DNA of 64,000 bases, taken from Christiangramia sp. OXR-203 (lineage in GTDB: Bacteria; Bacteroidota; Bacteroidia; Flavobacteriales; Flavobacteriaceae). The stretch is taken from the NCBI RefSeq assembly GCF_034372165.1, contig NZ_CP139698.1, forward strand, positions 868,001 through 932,000, written 5' to 3'. The notes below the pieces were generated by a model that ran no database searches, was not told where the DNA came from, and worked only from the letters and a program-made list of their open reading frames with translations. Below, one piece after another: positions 44,852 through 53,656 of the stretch; position 1 is the stretch's first letter; every line of letters begins with the position of its first letter. The position numbers and the translations under genes are program-made.

Positions 44852-46117
44852 CTAACTGGTAGCTGCTAATTGCATTAAAATTGTACACAAAATAGCGCCA
44901 TAAGTACCCACTACATAACCAAACACTGCCAGTAGCACACCTACGGTAGCAAGAGATGGGTGAAAGGCTGCTGCAACTACCGGAGCTGATGCTGCCCCGC
45001 CTACATTGGCCTGGCTTCCTACCGCAAGGAAAAAGTACGGCGCCTTTATAAGTTTCGCAGTTATAACCAGTACGATCACATGAATTAGAATCCATACGAG
45101 ACCTATCGCCAGAAGTCCGGGATTATCAAATACCGATGTCAAGTCCATTTTCATCCCGATGGTAGCAACAAGAATATAAATAAATATGCTTCCAATTTTA
45201 CTGGCGCCAGCACCTTCGTATTTTTTAAATTTCGTAAACGAGAACATGATACCCAGGGCAGTAGCAATCGTGATCATCCAGAAAAACTGGGAAGAGAAGG
45301 AGGAAAGTGCGCTTTTGCCATCATTGAAAATGTCAAAATTCGCGGTTAGGTATGTAGAAATTCCATCTGCGCCCCAATGTGCTATACCAACTGCTCCAAA
45401 TGCCAGCGCCAGCATGATCATAAAATCCGGTAACATTGGAATCCTGTTAACACTTTCAGCGTAACTGCTAACTTTAACTTTCAATTCTTCAATGGCTGAA
45501 TTGTCTGCCTGCAGCCATCTATCTATTGCTTCATTTTTTCCAATTCCCATTAATACTATTGCCATCCAGAGGTTGGCAACTATAATGTCGACAAGAACCA
45601 TCCCGCCGTAAAGATCCTGATTATACTCATATATCTCAAGCATCGCGGCCTGGTTTGCACCACCACCAATCCAGCTACCAGCAATTGTAGAGAGCCCTCG
45701 CCAAACTGCATCTGGACCAACACCGCCTACAGTTTCCGGAGAAAATGCAGAGATGAGTAAAATTGCGAGCGGTCCCCCAAGGACGATACCCAGAGTTCCG
45801 GCAAAGAACATAATAAGAGCTTTAGGTCCAAGGTTGAATACTGCCTTCAGGTCTATACTTAAAGTCATTAATACCAGAGCCGCAGGTAAAAGGTATCGAC
45901 TGGCTACAAAATAAAGTTGTGAAATGTTATCATCTATGAGTCCTACCGAATTAAATATCGCCGGGATAAGGTAGCACATGAGTAGTGCGGGAACGACTTT
46001 ATAAAATTTACTCCAGAATCCTTCTTTTTGAGAAGAGGTGTAAAACACAAAACCCAGAGCGATCATTAATAGTCCAAAGACGATCGCATCGTTGGTGAAT
46101 AAGGCAGTTGTTTCCAT
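44852..46117 (-). CDS. DUF819 family membrane protein
   Basis: 421 residues with about eleven hydrophobic segments. LSTIAGSWIGGGANQAAMLE near 141-160 and VGSQANVGGAASAPVVAAAF near 370-390 are glycine-rich motifs typical of DUF819, which resembles secondary transporters with two inverted halves. Substrate unknown; inner membrane. A TATTTTGCCG sequence on the minus strand near 46130-46148 may be its promoter but lacks a clean -7 match. Confidence 0.75.
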   Translation of the reverse strand: METTALFTNDAIVFGLLMIALGFVFYTSSQKEGFWSKFYKVVPALLMCYLIPAIFNSVGLIDDNISQLYFVASRYLLPAALVLMTLSIDLKAVFNLGPKALIMFFAGTLGIVLGGPLAILLISAFSPETVGGVGPDAVWRGLSTIAGSWIGGGANQAAMLEIYEYNQDLYGGMVLVDIIVANLWMAIVLMGIGKNEAIDRWLQADNSAIEELKVKVSSYAESVNRIPMLPDFMIMLALAFGAVGIAHWGADGISTYLTANFDIFNDGKSALSSFSSQFFWMITIATALGIMFSFTKFKKYEGAGASKIGSIFIYILVATIGMKMDLTSVFDNPGLLAIGLVWILIHVIVLVITAKLIKAPYFFLAVGSQANVGGAASAPVVAAAFHPSLATVGVLLAVFGYVVGTYGAILCTILMQLAATS

Positions 46118-46180
46118 AGAATTTTTAAAAGTTGATCGGCAAAATACAATTTTTAAAATTTCTGCCGGTCTCCTTTTCAG

Positions 46181-46990
46181 TTATTGCAACAGGATCTCAC
46201 GAATACTTTGCGCTACACCATCTTCCTTTCCTGGTGCGGTAACCATGTGAGCTATTTCAAGTACTTCGGGCTTGGCATTTCCTACGGCGATTCCTAAACC
46301 AACACCCTGCAGCATTTCACGATCATTATAGTTGTCTCCAAAAGCCATACTTTGTGAGAGCGGTAAACGAAAATGCTCTTTTAGCAAATGCTCCACCGCA
46401 GTAAGCTTTGATATCTTTCGGGGTGCGATCTCGAGATAACTTGGTTTGCTTCGGTACAAATGAAGATCCTCACCGTGATTTTCAATAAGAAAGTCCCTGA
46501 TGCTATCGATCTTTTCTTCTTCGCCCATTGCCATGATCTTATGTGCGCCCTTCCCAGCAGCTTTCCAGCTTTCTAATACTTCGGCATTACTACTTAATTG
46601 CGGTTGTACCTTGGTATTATTAATTTCCCTACGTGTCCAGAAATCTTCTCTGGGAACATACCACTCATCAGCATGGAAAAGACTTAGATGTACATCATGT
46701 GCGATATTAAATTGATGTAAGCTTTCCAGAGTACTAATTGGAATCTCCGTAGAACTTACGGCTTTTCCATCTACGAGGATGAGTCCGCCATTGTAGGAGA
46801 TTATTGGGTGATGCTCTATCCCAAGCTTTTGCTGAAGATGGCGCATGGCTGCCGGCATTCTGGAGCTTATTAAAATGAATGGTATATCTCTTTCTTCCAG
46901 CGATTTAATGGTTTGTATGGTAAGTGGTGATAGGTCACGATCTACATTCAGTAAGGTGCCGTCAATATCTGAAAATACTATTTTGAACAT
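46181..46990 (-). CDS. HAD-superfamily Cof-type phosphatase
   Basis: 269 residues. Motif I DIDGTLLN at about 8-15, motif II around SSR at 42-44, and motif IV FGDNYNDREML near 217-227 place it in the Cof/YbiV HAD subfamily, which dephosphorylates sugar phosphates or flavin and PLP compounds. Its start codon overlaps the stop of the 56-residue Arc-type gene by one base, so it is the last gene of the SPFH operon. Confidence 0.85.
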   Translation of the reverse strand: MFKIVFSDIDGTLLNVDRDLSPLTIQTIKSLEERDIPFILISSRMPAAMRHLQQKLGIEHHPIISYNGGLILVDGKAVSSTEIPISTLESLHQFNIAHDVHLSLFHADEWYVPREDFWTRREINNTKVQPQLSSNAEVLESWKAAGKGAHKIMAMGEEEKIDSIRDFLIENHGEDLHLYRSKPSYLEIAPRKISKLTAVEHLLKEHFRLPLSQSMAFGDNYNDREMLQGVGLGIAVGNAKPEVLEIAHMVTAPGKEDGVAQSIREILLQ

Positions 46991-47160
46991 TATTCCTGGT
47001 CGTTTTTTGGTTTGGGATGTCGCTTTGCGTCTTTCAGGGCTTTGTTAAGCATCCACTCGATCTGTCCATTGGTACTTCTGAATTCATCAGCTGCCCATTT
47101 CTCGATCGCTTTTAGCATATCTTCATCTACCCGAAGTGCGAATGCCTTTTTCTTACCCAT
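46990..47160 (-). CDS. Arc-type ribbon-helix-helix DNA-binding protein, 56 residues
   Basis: 56 residues, ATG 47160 to TAA. AFALRVDEDMLKAIEKWA (about 6-23) is the N-terminal strand and first helix of Arc/MetJ/CopG proteins; RSTNGQIEWMLNKALKDA (about 28-45) is the second helix, and the tail is basic. Such dimers bind short AT-rich operators. It lies between the hydrolase gene (3-base gap) and the HAD gene (TAATG overlap), so it is translated in the operon that begins with the SPFH gene. No partner toxin gene is seen, so this is not a clear toxin-antitoxin pair. The likely target is its own operon promoter. Confidence 0.8.
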   Translation of the reverse strand: MGKKKAFALRVDEDMLKAIEKWAADEFRSTNGQIEWMLNKALKDAKRHPKPKNDQE

Positions 47161-47163
47161 AAT

Positions 47164-48102
47164 TTAGTCAAGTTCCTTTACAAATTCAGTTAAAATTGAA
47201 ACTAGCTCGGGGTGCAAAGGTAAGTTTGGCTCATTGTATGATTTTGAATTCACCAATCGATCCTTTGTTTCAATTTTTCTGAAAATGTGATTCATTTGAT
47301 CCAGAATCGCTAATTCTGAATTCTCATTTGCCTCTGCCAGTTTTTGAGCCTGCTCTTCACTCACCTGAATATCTGAAGTGCCATTTACTACAAGAACCGG
47401 GATCTTAAGTTTACTGATTTCTTCTGAAGGGTTATATTTCATCCAGCTTGCCATGAATGGCTGAACTGAAGGTCTGAACACTGCTTCCAGCATTGGACTA
47501 TAGTTAGAAGTTCTTCCATTCTCTGCCATTTCATCAAAAGCGGTACGTGCACTCGCACCTAATTCTGGAGCCATGTTCGTGACCTGCTCCGTAATGATCT
47601 CGTCAATAGGATCTGCAGCGCCGGCTAGTGAAATAAATGCGTCAGCGTTTTCCTGAGCGACCAGCATCCCAATGAGGCTCCCTTCGCTGTGGCCTGCTAT
47701 GATAATGTTGCTGAATTTTTCTTCTTTTCTGAAATGCTTTACTGCATTGTTAGCATCCTTGACAAAATCCTCAAAGATCATGTCCTCTTCGCTAAGCTGA
47801 AGTTTTTGTGCTTTAAAGATTCGTTTATCATATCTAAAGGAAGCAATACCATTGCCCGCCAGTTCCCGGGCTATTTTCTTTATGCCATCGTTCTGCAACA
47901 TAGGCTGGTTCCCATTTCTATCTGTTGGGCCAGATCCCTGAATAAAAATGATGAGGTGTTTCATATTTCCCTCAGCAGGGATTGTAATCGTACCATCTGT
48001 AAATTCATCTATACTTAATTCAGTTTCTGTAAATGTGGTATCCTGCGCTACTGTGATTAGCGAAGAAATGATCATCAAAACAAAACAGATTGACTTCTTC
48101 AT
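47164..48102 (-). CDS. Secreted alpha/beta-hydrolase
   Basis: 312 residues with a signal peptide (MKKSICFVLMIISSLITVAQ). The nucleophile elbow is IIAGHSEGSLIG (about 134-145), with the oxyanion segment IIFIQGSGPTDRNGN near 52-64; the catalytic Asp and His are probably in VVNGTSDIQVS and QMNHIFRK. Periplasmic esterase or peptidase-like enzyme with unknown substrate. It overlaps the membrane protein gene upstream by ATGA and precedes the Arc-type gene by 3 bases. Confidence 0.8.
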   Translation of the reverse strand: MKKSICFVLMIISSLITVAQDTTFTETELSIDEFTDGTITIPAEGNMKHLIIFIQGSGPTDRNGNQPMLQNDGIKKIARELAGNGIASFRYDKRIFKAQKLQLSEEDMIFEDFVKDANNAVKHFRKEEKFSNIIIAGHSEGSLIGMLVAQENADAFISLAGAADPIDEIITEQVTNMAPELGASARTAFDEMAENGRTSNYSPMLEAVFRPSVQPFMASWMKYNPSEEISKLKIPVLVVNGTSDIQVSEEQAQKLAEANENSELAILDQMNHIFRKIETKDRLVNSKSYNEPNLPLHPELVSILTEFVKELD

Positions 48103-48578
48103 TCTTTATGATTTTTAAAATTCTTGTTGATCGCTCTTCTTGCCAAGTCAGGTTTTTCTGTACCAATTAAAAAGCGTTCATTATTTTTTGTGATGATGTG
48201 TATGCCTTTGTTACCTGAAACGTTATAGGCTTTCGCTCTTCCGAAGCCTCGAATTCCCCATCCTCCATATTCAGAAACAGGTGCATAGGTTCTTACATAA
48301 CATTCCTGAATCTCGTCCCAGTTATAATTTCTTCTGAAGAAAGGTAAAGGTTCAAAACCTGCGCTAATTCCTTTGCTGTTAATCCTTGTTTCAAGGTTCA
48401 GAATAAATATCAGGATAAAAATCACCAAACTAATTATTGGCGCAATCAGACTTTTAAGCCGTACCTTATTTATGGATATTTCAGAAAAAAGCGGGAGTGC
48501 ACTGGCAATTATAATGGTAATCAAAAGAATAATAAGCCACCACTGTCTGAATCTCTGGTTCTCCGTGAATATGCGCAT
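48099..48578 (-). CDS. Uncharacterised two-helix membrane protein, PH-like domain
   Basis: 159 residues. Two helices at about 13-32 and 44-64 are followed by a strand-rich cytoplasmic part with NYNWDEIQECYVRTYAP and GNKGIHIITKNNERFLIGT, suggestive of a PH-like fold. Not recognised more closely. It overlaps the hydrolase by four bases and follows the SPFH gene with one base between, so it is tightly co-expressed with it. Confidence 0.65.
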   Translation of the reverse strand: MRIFTENQRFRQWWLIILLITIIIASALPLFSEISINKVRLKSLIAPIISLVIFILIFILNLETRINSKGISAGFEPLPFFRRNYNWDEIQECYVRTYAPVSEYGGWGIRGFGRAKAYNVSGNKGIHIITKNNERFLIGTEKPDLARRAINKNFKNHKE

Positions 48579-48579
48579 T

Positions 48580-49440
48580 CTAGTGATTCAAAGTTCCGGC
48601 ATTTACTACGGGTGTCGCATCCCGATCTCCGCATAAAACCACCATAAGATTACTAACCATAGCGGCTCTGCGTTCTCCATCCAGTTCAACTACTTGCTTT
48701 CTGCTAAGTTCTTCAAGTGCCATTTCTACCATACTTACTGCACCTTCTACAATCTTGTGCCTTGCAGCCACAATTGCCGTAGCCTGCTGTCTTTTCAACA
48801 TGGCGCTGGCAATTTCATTTGCATAGGCAAGATATCCAATACGAGCTTCGAGAACTTCAATTCCAGCAATATTCAAACGCTCCTCCAGCTCTTTCTCCAA
48901 AGCATCACTTACTTCATTTACACTGGACCTCAAAGTGATATCCTCATCCAAACCTTCATCGGCAAAGTTATCATATGGATATAAACTGGCTAATTTCCGA
49001 ACGGCTGCATCAGTCTGTACCACTACGAAATTCTCAAAATTATCTACATCAAATGAAGCTTTAAAAGTATCCTGAACCCTCCAAACCAGAATGGTACTTA
49101 TCATTACTGGATTTCCAAGCTTATCATTCACTTTTAATCTTTCACTGTCAAAATTTCTCGCTCTTAGTGAGATTTTCTTTTTGGTGTAGAACGGATTCAC
49201 CCAGAAAAGTCCGTTTTCCTTAACCGTTCCCTTATAATCACCAAAAAGAAGAAGTACTCTCGACTCGTTTGGATTCACCAGGATAAGTCCGGGAACTATA
49301 AGAAAAGCGATGAGTACACCCAATGCCCATACAGGACTACCGGTATTGAAAATGGCGATAATACTTCCAAACAAAAGGATCAAAAATGCAAACAGCATAA
49401 TGTATCCATTAAATCCAGTGATAGTTTTTTCTTCAGTCAT
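48580..49440 (-). CDS. SPFH/band 7 domain membrane protein
   Basis: 286 residues. Two membrane segments at about 10-30 and 34-55, then an SPFH domain: NPNESRVLLLFGDYKGTVKENGLFW (about 52-76), RNFDSERLKVNDKLGNPVMIS, and the coiled helix ALEKELEERLNIAGIEVLEARI near 180-202, ending with YANEIASAMLKRQQA. Such scaffolds form ring assemblies in membranes. It heads an operon with a PH-like membrane protein, hydrolase, Arc-type regulator and HAD enzyme. Operator-like repeats lie just upstream. Confidence 0.85.
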   Translation of the reverse strand: MTEEKTITGFNGYIMLFAFLILLFGSIIAIFNTGSPVWALGVLIAFLIVPGLILVNPNESRVLLLFGDYKGTVKENGLFWVNPFYTKKKISLRARNFDSERLKVNDKLGNPVMISTILVWRVQDTFKASFDVDNFENFVVVQTDAAVRKLASLYPYDNFADEGLDEDITLRSSVNEVSDALEKELEERLNIAGIEVLEARIGYLAYANEIASAMLKRQQATAIVAARHKIVEGAVSMVEMALEELSRKQVVELDGERRAAMVSNLMVVLCGDRDATPVVNAGTLNH

Positions 49441-49445
49441 GTGAA

Positions 49446-49482
49446 ATATGATATTAAAATGATATCATAAATATACTATATT
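49446..49482 (-). promoter_or_regulatory. Operator-like repeats at the SPFH operon promoter
   Basis: Three AT-rich boxes follow at 11-13-base steps: ATATGATATT (49446-49455), the perfect palindrome ATGATATCAT (49459-49468) and ATATACTATATT (49471-49482). A minus-strand TATATTTA (49468-49475, one base from the -7 consensus) overlaps the palindrome. This is what an autoregulating ribbon-helix-helix protein would need. Confidence 0.5.
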
Positions 49483-49530
49483 AAATTTAATGAATTTCAA
49501 TTCTTAACACTAAAATTTTATTGGGAGCCT

Positions 49531-49538
49531 TATATTTG
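49531..49538 (+). promoter_or_regulatory. -7 promoter element TATATTTG before the S1/P1 nuclease
   Basis: Exact TAnnTTTG match, 19 bases before ATG 49558; no TTG at 17-23 bases. Confidence 0.45.
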
Positions 49539-49557
49539 GATTCTATAAAATACTACT

Positions 49558-50340
49558 ATGAAAAAAATACTATTTCTTTTCGCTGTTTTGCTGATGTGTG
49601 CTAAAGGTCAGGCTGCCGATTCAGAATGGGGGAGAACAGGTCATCGTGCAACTGCAGAGATCGCGCAAAGTCATTTATCTAAAGAAGCCCAGAAAGCAAT
49701 CAAAGATCTACTGGATGGCCATGGACTTGCATTTGTGGCTAATTACGCAGATGACATCAAAAGCGATGCTGCATACAGAAAATATGGACCTTGGCACTAT
49801 GTGAACATTGATCCAGGTCAGGATACTTATATCGAAGCTGAAGCAAGTGAAGATGGTGACCTGGTTCAAGCCATCAGAAAATGTGTAAAAGTTCTTAAGG
49901 ATAAGTCGGCTTCCAGGGATGAGAAGCAATTTCATTTAAAAATGCTGGTACATTTTGTTGGAGATCTGCATCAGCCATTTCATACCGGACATTCTGAAGA
50001 TAAAGGCGGAAACGATATACAGGTGAGATGGTTCAATGATGGTTCTAACATTCACCGGGTGTGGGATAGTGAGATGATCAATTTTTACCAGATGAGCTAT
50101 ACCGAATTAGCGATGAATACAGGAAAGCTTACTAAGAAGCAAAAGGCGACAATACAGAAAGGTGAATTGCTGGACTGGGTTTATGAATCTAGAGATATGG
50201 CAGATGATCTTTATAATGGAGTAGAGAATGGTGAAAAGCTAGGATATAGATATATGTATGATCATATGCCGCAGGTACTGGCGCAATTACAAAAAGGCGG
50301 ACTTAGACTTGCGAAGGTATTGAATGATATCTACTCTTAA
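49558..50340 (+). CDS. S1/P1-type nuclease, secreted
   Basis: 260 residues. Signal peptide ends around residue 20 (GQAAD), leaving a mature N-terminus near the invariant Trp (SEWGRTGHRATAEIAQ), which supplies the trinuclear zinc cluster. HADxxxH-like and ANYADDIKSD (about 60-69), HFVGDLHQPFHTGH (about 137-150) and WDSEMI (about 170) complete the zinc ligands. Degrades single-stranded nucleic acids in the periplasm or outside. Its stop overlaps the convergent AlkB gene by four bases. Confidence 0.92.
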   Translation: MKKILFLFAVLLMCAKGQAADSEWGRTGHRATAEIAQSHLSKEAQKAIKDLLDGHGLAFVANYADDIKSDAAYRKYGPWHYVNIDPGQDTYIEAEASEDGDLVQAIRKCVKVLKDKSASRDEKQFHLKMLVHFVGDLHQPFHTGHSEDKGGNDIQVRWFNDGSNIHRVWDSEMINFYQMSYTELAMNTGKLTKKQKATIQKGELLDWVYESRDMADDLYNGVENGEKLGYRYMYDHMPQVLAQLQKGGLRLAKVLNDIYS

Positions 50341-50915
50341 TATATTTTTCGAAACGTGAGATTTATTCTGGGTCCAATCTGCTTCTTTGTTTTAGGCAAT
50401 TGATGCTTCCAGAATTTCTGAGTTTCACCTCGCATTACTAAAAGGCTGCCGTGTTGCAGCCTTTTTTTGTAGGTTAGGTTTTTATTTTTTCGGTTCTTTA
50501 GATGAAACATGCGAGGCTCACCAACACTTACTGAGGCAATAACAGGATTGGTTCCAAGCTCCTTTTCATCATCGGCATGCCAGCCCATACTATCCTGACC
50601 ATCGCGATAGAGATTCGCCAGGCAGGCATTAAAAGACTGTTCACAGATCTCTTCACAGCGTTCCTTAACACCTGTCAAATAGGAAGGGAATATCTCTGGA
50701 TGCATAGTAAGACCAGAGTAGGTATATGCGTTGTTATTATTACTGAATAAAGCGGTAAGTCTTGGCTGAAGTATGTCTTTGCCAAACATTTTAATATGAT
50801 CCTGCCTCCATTGCTCGTAATGCAGCAATTTTTCAAAGAGTTTATCCGCTTGTTCACGACTTAGAAAATCTTCAATATAGAGCAGACTTGCACCTTGTAA
50901 TTCTATACTTTCCAT
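50337..50915 (-). CDS. alkB: AlkB-like 2-oxoglutarate/Fe(II) dioxygenase
   Basis: 192 residues. MGWHADDEKELG at about 117-128 gives the His-x-Asp iron ligands, HQLPK near 173-177 the third His, and RINLTFRK near the C-terminus the 2-oxoglutarate-binding arginines. It repairs alkylated bases in DNA or RNA by oxidation. The length and SLLVMRGETQKFWKH segment match the ALKBH2/3-like bacterial form. The DoxX-like gene ends 4 bases upstream of its ATG, so the two form an operon. Confidence 0.9.
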   Translation of the reverse strand: MESIELQGASLLYIEDFLSREQADKLFEKLLHYEQWRQDHIKMFGKDILQPRLTALFSNNNNAYTYSGLTMHPEIFPSYLTGVKERCEEICEQSFNACLANLYRDGQDSMGWHADDEKELGTNPVIASVSVGEPRMFHLKNRKNKNLTYKKRLQHGSLLVMRGETQKFWKHQLPKTKKQIGPRINLTFRKIY

Positions 50916-50919
50916 AAGC

Positions 50920-51276
50920 CTAGATCAGGTAAAAAAGTGCCCACCATATAAGAACGAGCTGTAGGGGAATTCGCGCAATTAAAATCCAGCGTGAAATTCC
51001 TGCTGCGGCCTTTTTTGAGGACAGCATATAAAAGTGTACCAGTAAAAATATAAGCAGCATAATCGCAATACCATAGATGGAAGCGTTTCGTGTTGAAGTG
51101 AATAATAATCCGATTCCAAGAAGTATCTCAGCGAGACCACTGAGTAAAACCAGCTGTTTATGGGACGGAAGGTATCTTGGCATAATTCGCATATACATTT
51201 TCGGTTTTACAAAATGCATAATACCTGCGAAAATGTACATAAAGGACATTAAATATAGATGCCACGGATTTTCCAT
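50920..51276 (-). CDS. DoxX-like membrane protein
   Basis: 118 residues from ATG 51276; a longer frame adds 13 non-conserved residues. Four helices at about 6-22, 40-58, 66-86 and 95-115, with MHFVKPKMYMRIMP and GLAEILLGIGLL typical for the small DoxX/DoxD-like family. Function unknown; inner membrane. It is 4 bases upstream of alkB. Confidence 0.7.
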   Translation of the reverse strand: MENPWHLYLMSFMYIFAGIMHFVKPKMYMRIMPRYLPSHKQLVLLSGLAEILLGIGLLFTSTRNASIYGIAIMLLIFLLVHFYMLSSKKAAAGISRWILIARIPLQLVLIWWALFYLI

Positions 51277-51423
51277 AATTAAGATTTTTGATGAAGATAA
51301 TGCAAATAAATACATGGCTAAAATGCTAATAGTTAGATGTTTTTTGAAAATTTTAGTTGTGTAAGTACTTTAAATGGAGTAATTTCAGCGTCCAAAATCT
51401 ATCGATAACCTAATATAAATTAA

Positions 51424-53655
51424 TTGAAAACAAACGTTTCAGTTTATTTTCTCTTGTTTTTTTTATGCTTCAGCGTTACTAATGCGCAGCATAGCCTTGA
51501 AAAACCGAAAGATACACTTCAAACTCTGCTTGACAAAGTCAACGAGGATATTCTAAAATACCAGTATCAGCAAGCGGTAGATAAGGCTTATGATCTTGTC
51601 ACTTTAGCCAAAGAAAAGGATAATAATCTATATGTTTCTAGAGCTTATCACTCCCTGGGACATATATATTCTGATACTAAAGATCTAGACCGTGCCCGGC
51701 AGAATTATGCTTTTGGTCTGGAATACGCCGAAAAGACTGGAAATGATTCCATACTTCTAACATCTTACAATAATCTTGGGAACGCCCTTTCTGAGAATCC
51801 AGCATACAGGGATGAAGGGATCGATTATTATAATAAAGCTATAAAGCTCGCAAGGGACCTAAATAAGAGGGAAGAGCTTATTGCGCCAACCACCAACATT
51901 GGCTGGACCTACCTTGATGCAAATCAATATGATAGAGCATTTCCATTCCTGGATCGTGCACTCGAACTAATGCTGGATGAAGTTAAAGAAAACGATTCGC
52001 GTTATAATGCCTGGTTATCTCAAATGTATATGCTGCATGGAAGGTATTATGTGCATAAAAAAGCATTTGATTCTGCACACGTATATTACGATAAGTCTCT
52101 ACAGTTAGCAGAAAAGGATAGTCTGTATATTCAAGCGGCTGAGGCTTATAAATATTATGCTGCGTTTCTCGAAAAGGAAGGAGATTATCAGGGAGCCTTC
52201 AATGCACAAAGAAAGTTTACCGAATTCAATGATCTCATATTCGAGAATGAAAAAGTACGGGAGATGGAGATCGCTGATGCGAAATTCAAACTATCAGAAT
52301 ATGAAAAGGATCTTGAAATTGCCCAGAGAGAACAGAGTCTTCAGGATGAATTGATAGACCGTTCTAAGGAAAAAGTGATCATTATGGTCATTTCTTCAGT
52401 AGTACTGGTTTTTATATTGGTGTTTCTTTTCAAAATAAACCGCGACAGAAGAAACCTTATTTCTGAGCTTCAGAAGAAAAATAAGCAGTATAAATCTGCA
52501 CGGGACCAGGCTGAAAATTTATCCAGGATGAAAACCAGGTTTTTCAGTACGGTGAGTCACGAGATTCGAACGCCTTTATACGGAGTGATTGGGCTTACCT
52601 CTCTACTGCTGGAGGATAAAAGGCTGAAGAAACACAAAACCGATCTTAAATCATTAAAATTTTCTGCAGATTATCTTCTGGCCCTCATCAACGATGTTCT
52701 GCAAATGAATAAGATGGAAAGCAATGAAGTTAAACTGGAGAGTGTATCGTTCAACATTCGGGAACTTCTAAGTAGTATTGTAAACAGTTTTGAATTTACG
52801 AGAGTACAGAATAAGAATGAGATCATTCTGGATATTGACGATCAAATTCCATCATACCTTATCGGCGATTCAGTTCGTTTGTCGCAGGTTCTTATGAATC
52901 TGGTTGGTAATGCCATGAAGTTCACCGAGCGAGGACTCATCAAAATTAGTATCAATCATCTGGAGGAGAATACTGATACTGCGAAGATCCATTTTGTAAT
53001 TGAGGATAATGGTCCAGGGATACCTGAAAGTAAGAAGAAGATGATCTTTGAGGAATTCTCGCAATTAGAGAATAGCAATTATAATTACCAGGGAACAGGA
53101 CTAGGTTTACCTATTGTAAAAAAATTACTAAAACTCTTTGGTTCTAAGATCAAACTGGACACTAAAGAAGGGGAGGGATCGTCATTTAGTTTTACTATAG
53201 ACTTCGGAATTGATCATACTAAAGCTGAAGTTCCGGTTATAGAAGATGATCTGGATCAACTTGCTTTGCATGGTAAAAAACGTATTCTGATCGTAGATGA
53301 TAACCGAATCAATCAGGTAGTTACCAAAAGAATTCTCGAGAAGAAGGATTTTGAATGTGAAGTTGCAGGCGATGGTACTACAGCTATAGAAATGGTCCGG
53401 GAATCTAATTACGACCTTGTACTCATGGATGTGAATATGCCTGGTATTAGCGGACTGGAAGCTACCAGTGAAATTCGTACCTTTAATAAATATCTTCCTA
53501 TTGTAGCTTTAACGGCTGTGGAGGTAGAAGAAATTCGTGAGGAGATCCAATCCGCAGGGATGAGCGACATCATCATAAAACCATATGATGTGCAACAATT
53601 TTACCAGATCATTTATAAGAACTTAAGCATGTCTGCTATTCCAGAGAAGGTTTAG
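51424..53655 (+). CDS. TPR hybrid histidine kinase with receiver domain, TTG start
   Basis: 743 residues. Signal peptide (MKTNVSVYFLLFFLCFSVTNAQ), periplasmic TPR repeats over about 30-290, a coiled coil, one membrane helix at about 323-341, then a kinase core: FFSTVSHEIRTPLYGVIG near 378-395 (phospho-His), the N box LMNLVGNAMKFTE near 490-502 and G boxes. A C-terminal receiver starts at RILIVDDNRINQ (about 619) with the Asp in VLMDVNMPG near 669. Senses an envelope signal; output partner unknown, no DNA-binding domain. Start must be TTG, because a stop precedes it in frame. Confidence 0.85.
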   Translation: MKTNVSVYFLLFFLCFSVTNAQHSLEKPKDTLQTLLDKVNEDILKYQYQQAVDKAYDLVTLAKEKDNNLYVSRAYHSLGHIYSDTKDLDRARQNYAFGLEYAEKTGNDSILLTSYNNLGNALSENPAYRDEGIDYYNKAIKLARDLNKREELIAPTTNIGWTYLDANQYDRAFPFLDRALELMLDEVKENDSRYNAWLSQMYMLHGRYYVHKKAFDSAHVYYDKSLQLAEKDSLYIQAAEAYKYYAAFLEKEGDYQGAFNAQRKFTEFNDLIFENEKVREMEIADAKFKLSEYEKDLEIAQREQSLQDELIDRSKEKVIIMVISSVVLVFILVFLFKINRDRRNLISELQKKNKQYKSARDQAENLSRMKTRFFSTVSHEIRTPLYGVIGLTSLLLEDKRLKKHKTDLKSLKFSADYLLALINDVLQMNKMESNEVKLESVSFNIRELLSSIVNSFEFTRVQNKNEIILDIDDQIPSYLIGDSVRLSQVLMNLVGNAMKFTERGLIKISINHLEENTDTAKIHFVIEDNGPGIPESKKKMIFEEFSQLENSNYNYQGTGLGLPIVKKLLKLFGSKIKLDTKEGEGSSFSFTIDFGIDHTKAEVPVIEDDLDQLALHGKKRILIVDDNRINQVVTKRILEKKDFECEVAGDGTTAIEMVRESNYDLVLMDVNMPGISGLEATSEIRTFNKYLPIVALTAVEVEEIREEIQSAGMSDIIIKPYDVQQFYQIIYKNLSMSAIPEKV

Positions 53656-53656
53656 C

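Noticed and set aside
46990-47160. Arc-type gene as an antitoxin
   Set aside because: No toxin-like partner is adjacent; both neighbours are enzymes with other clear folds.
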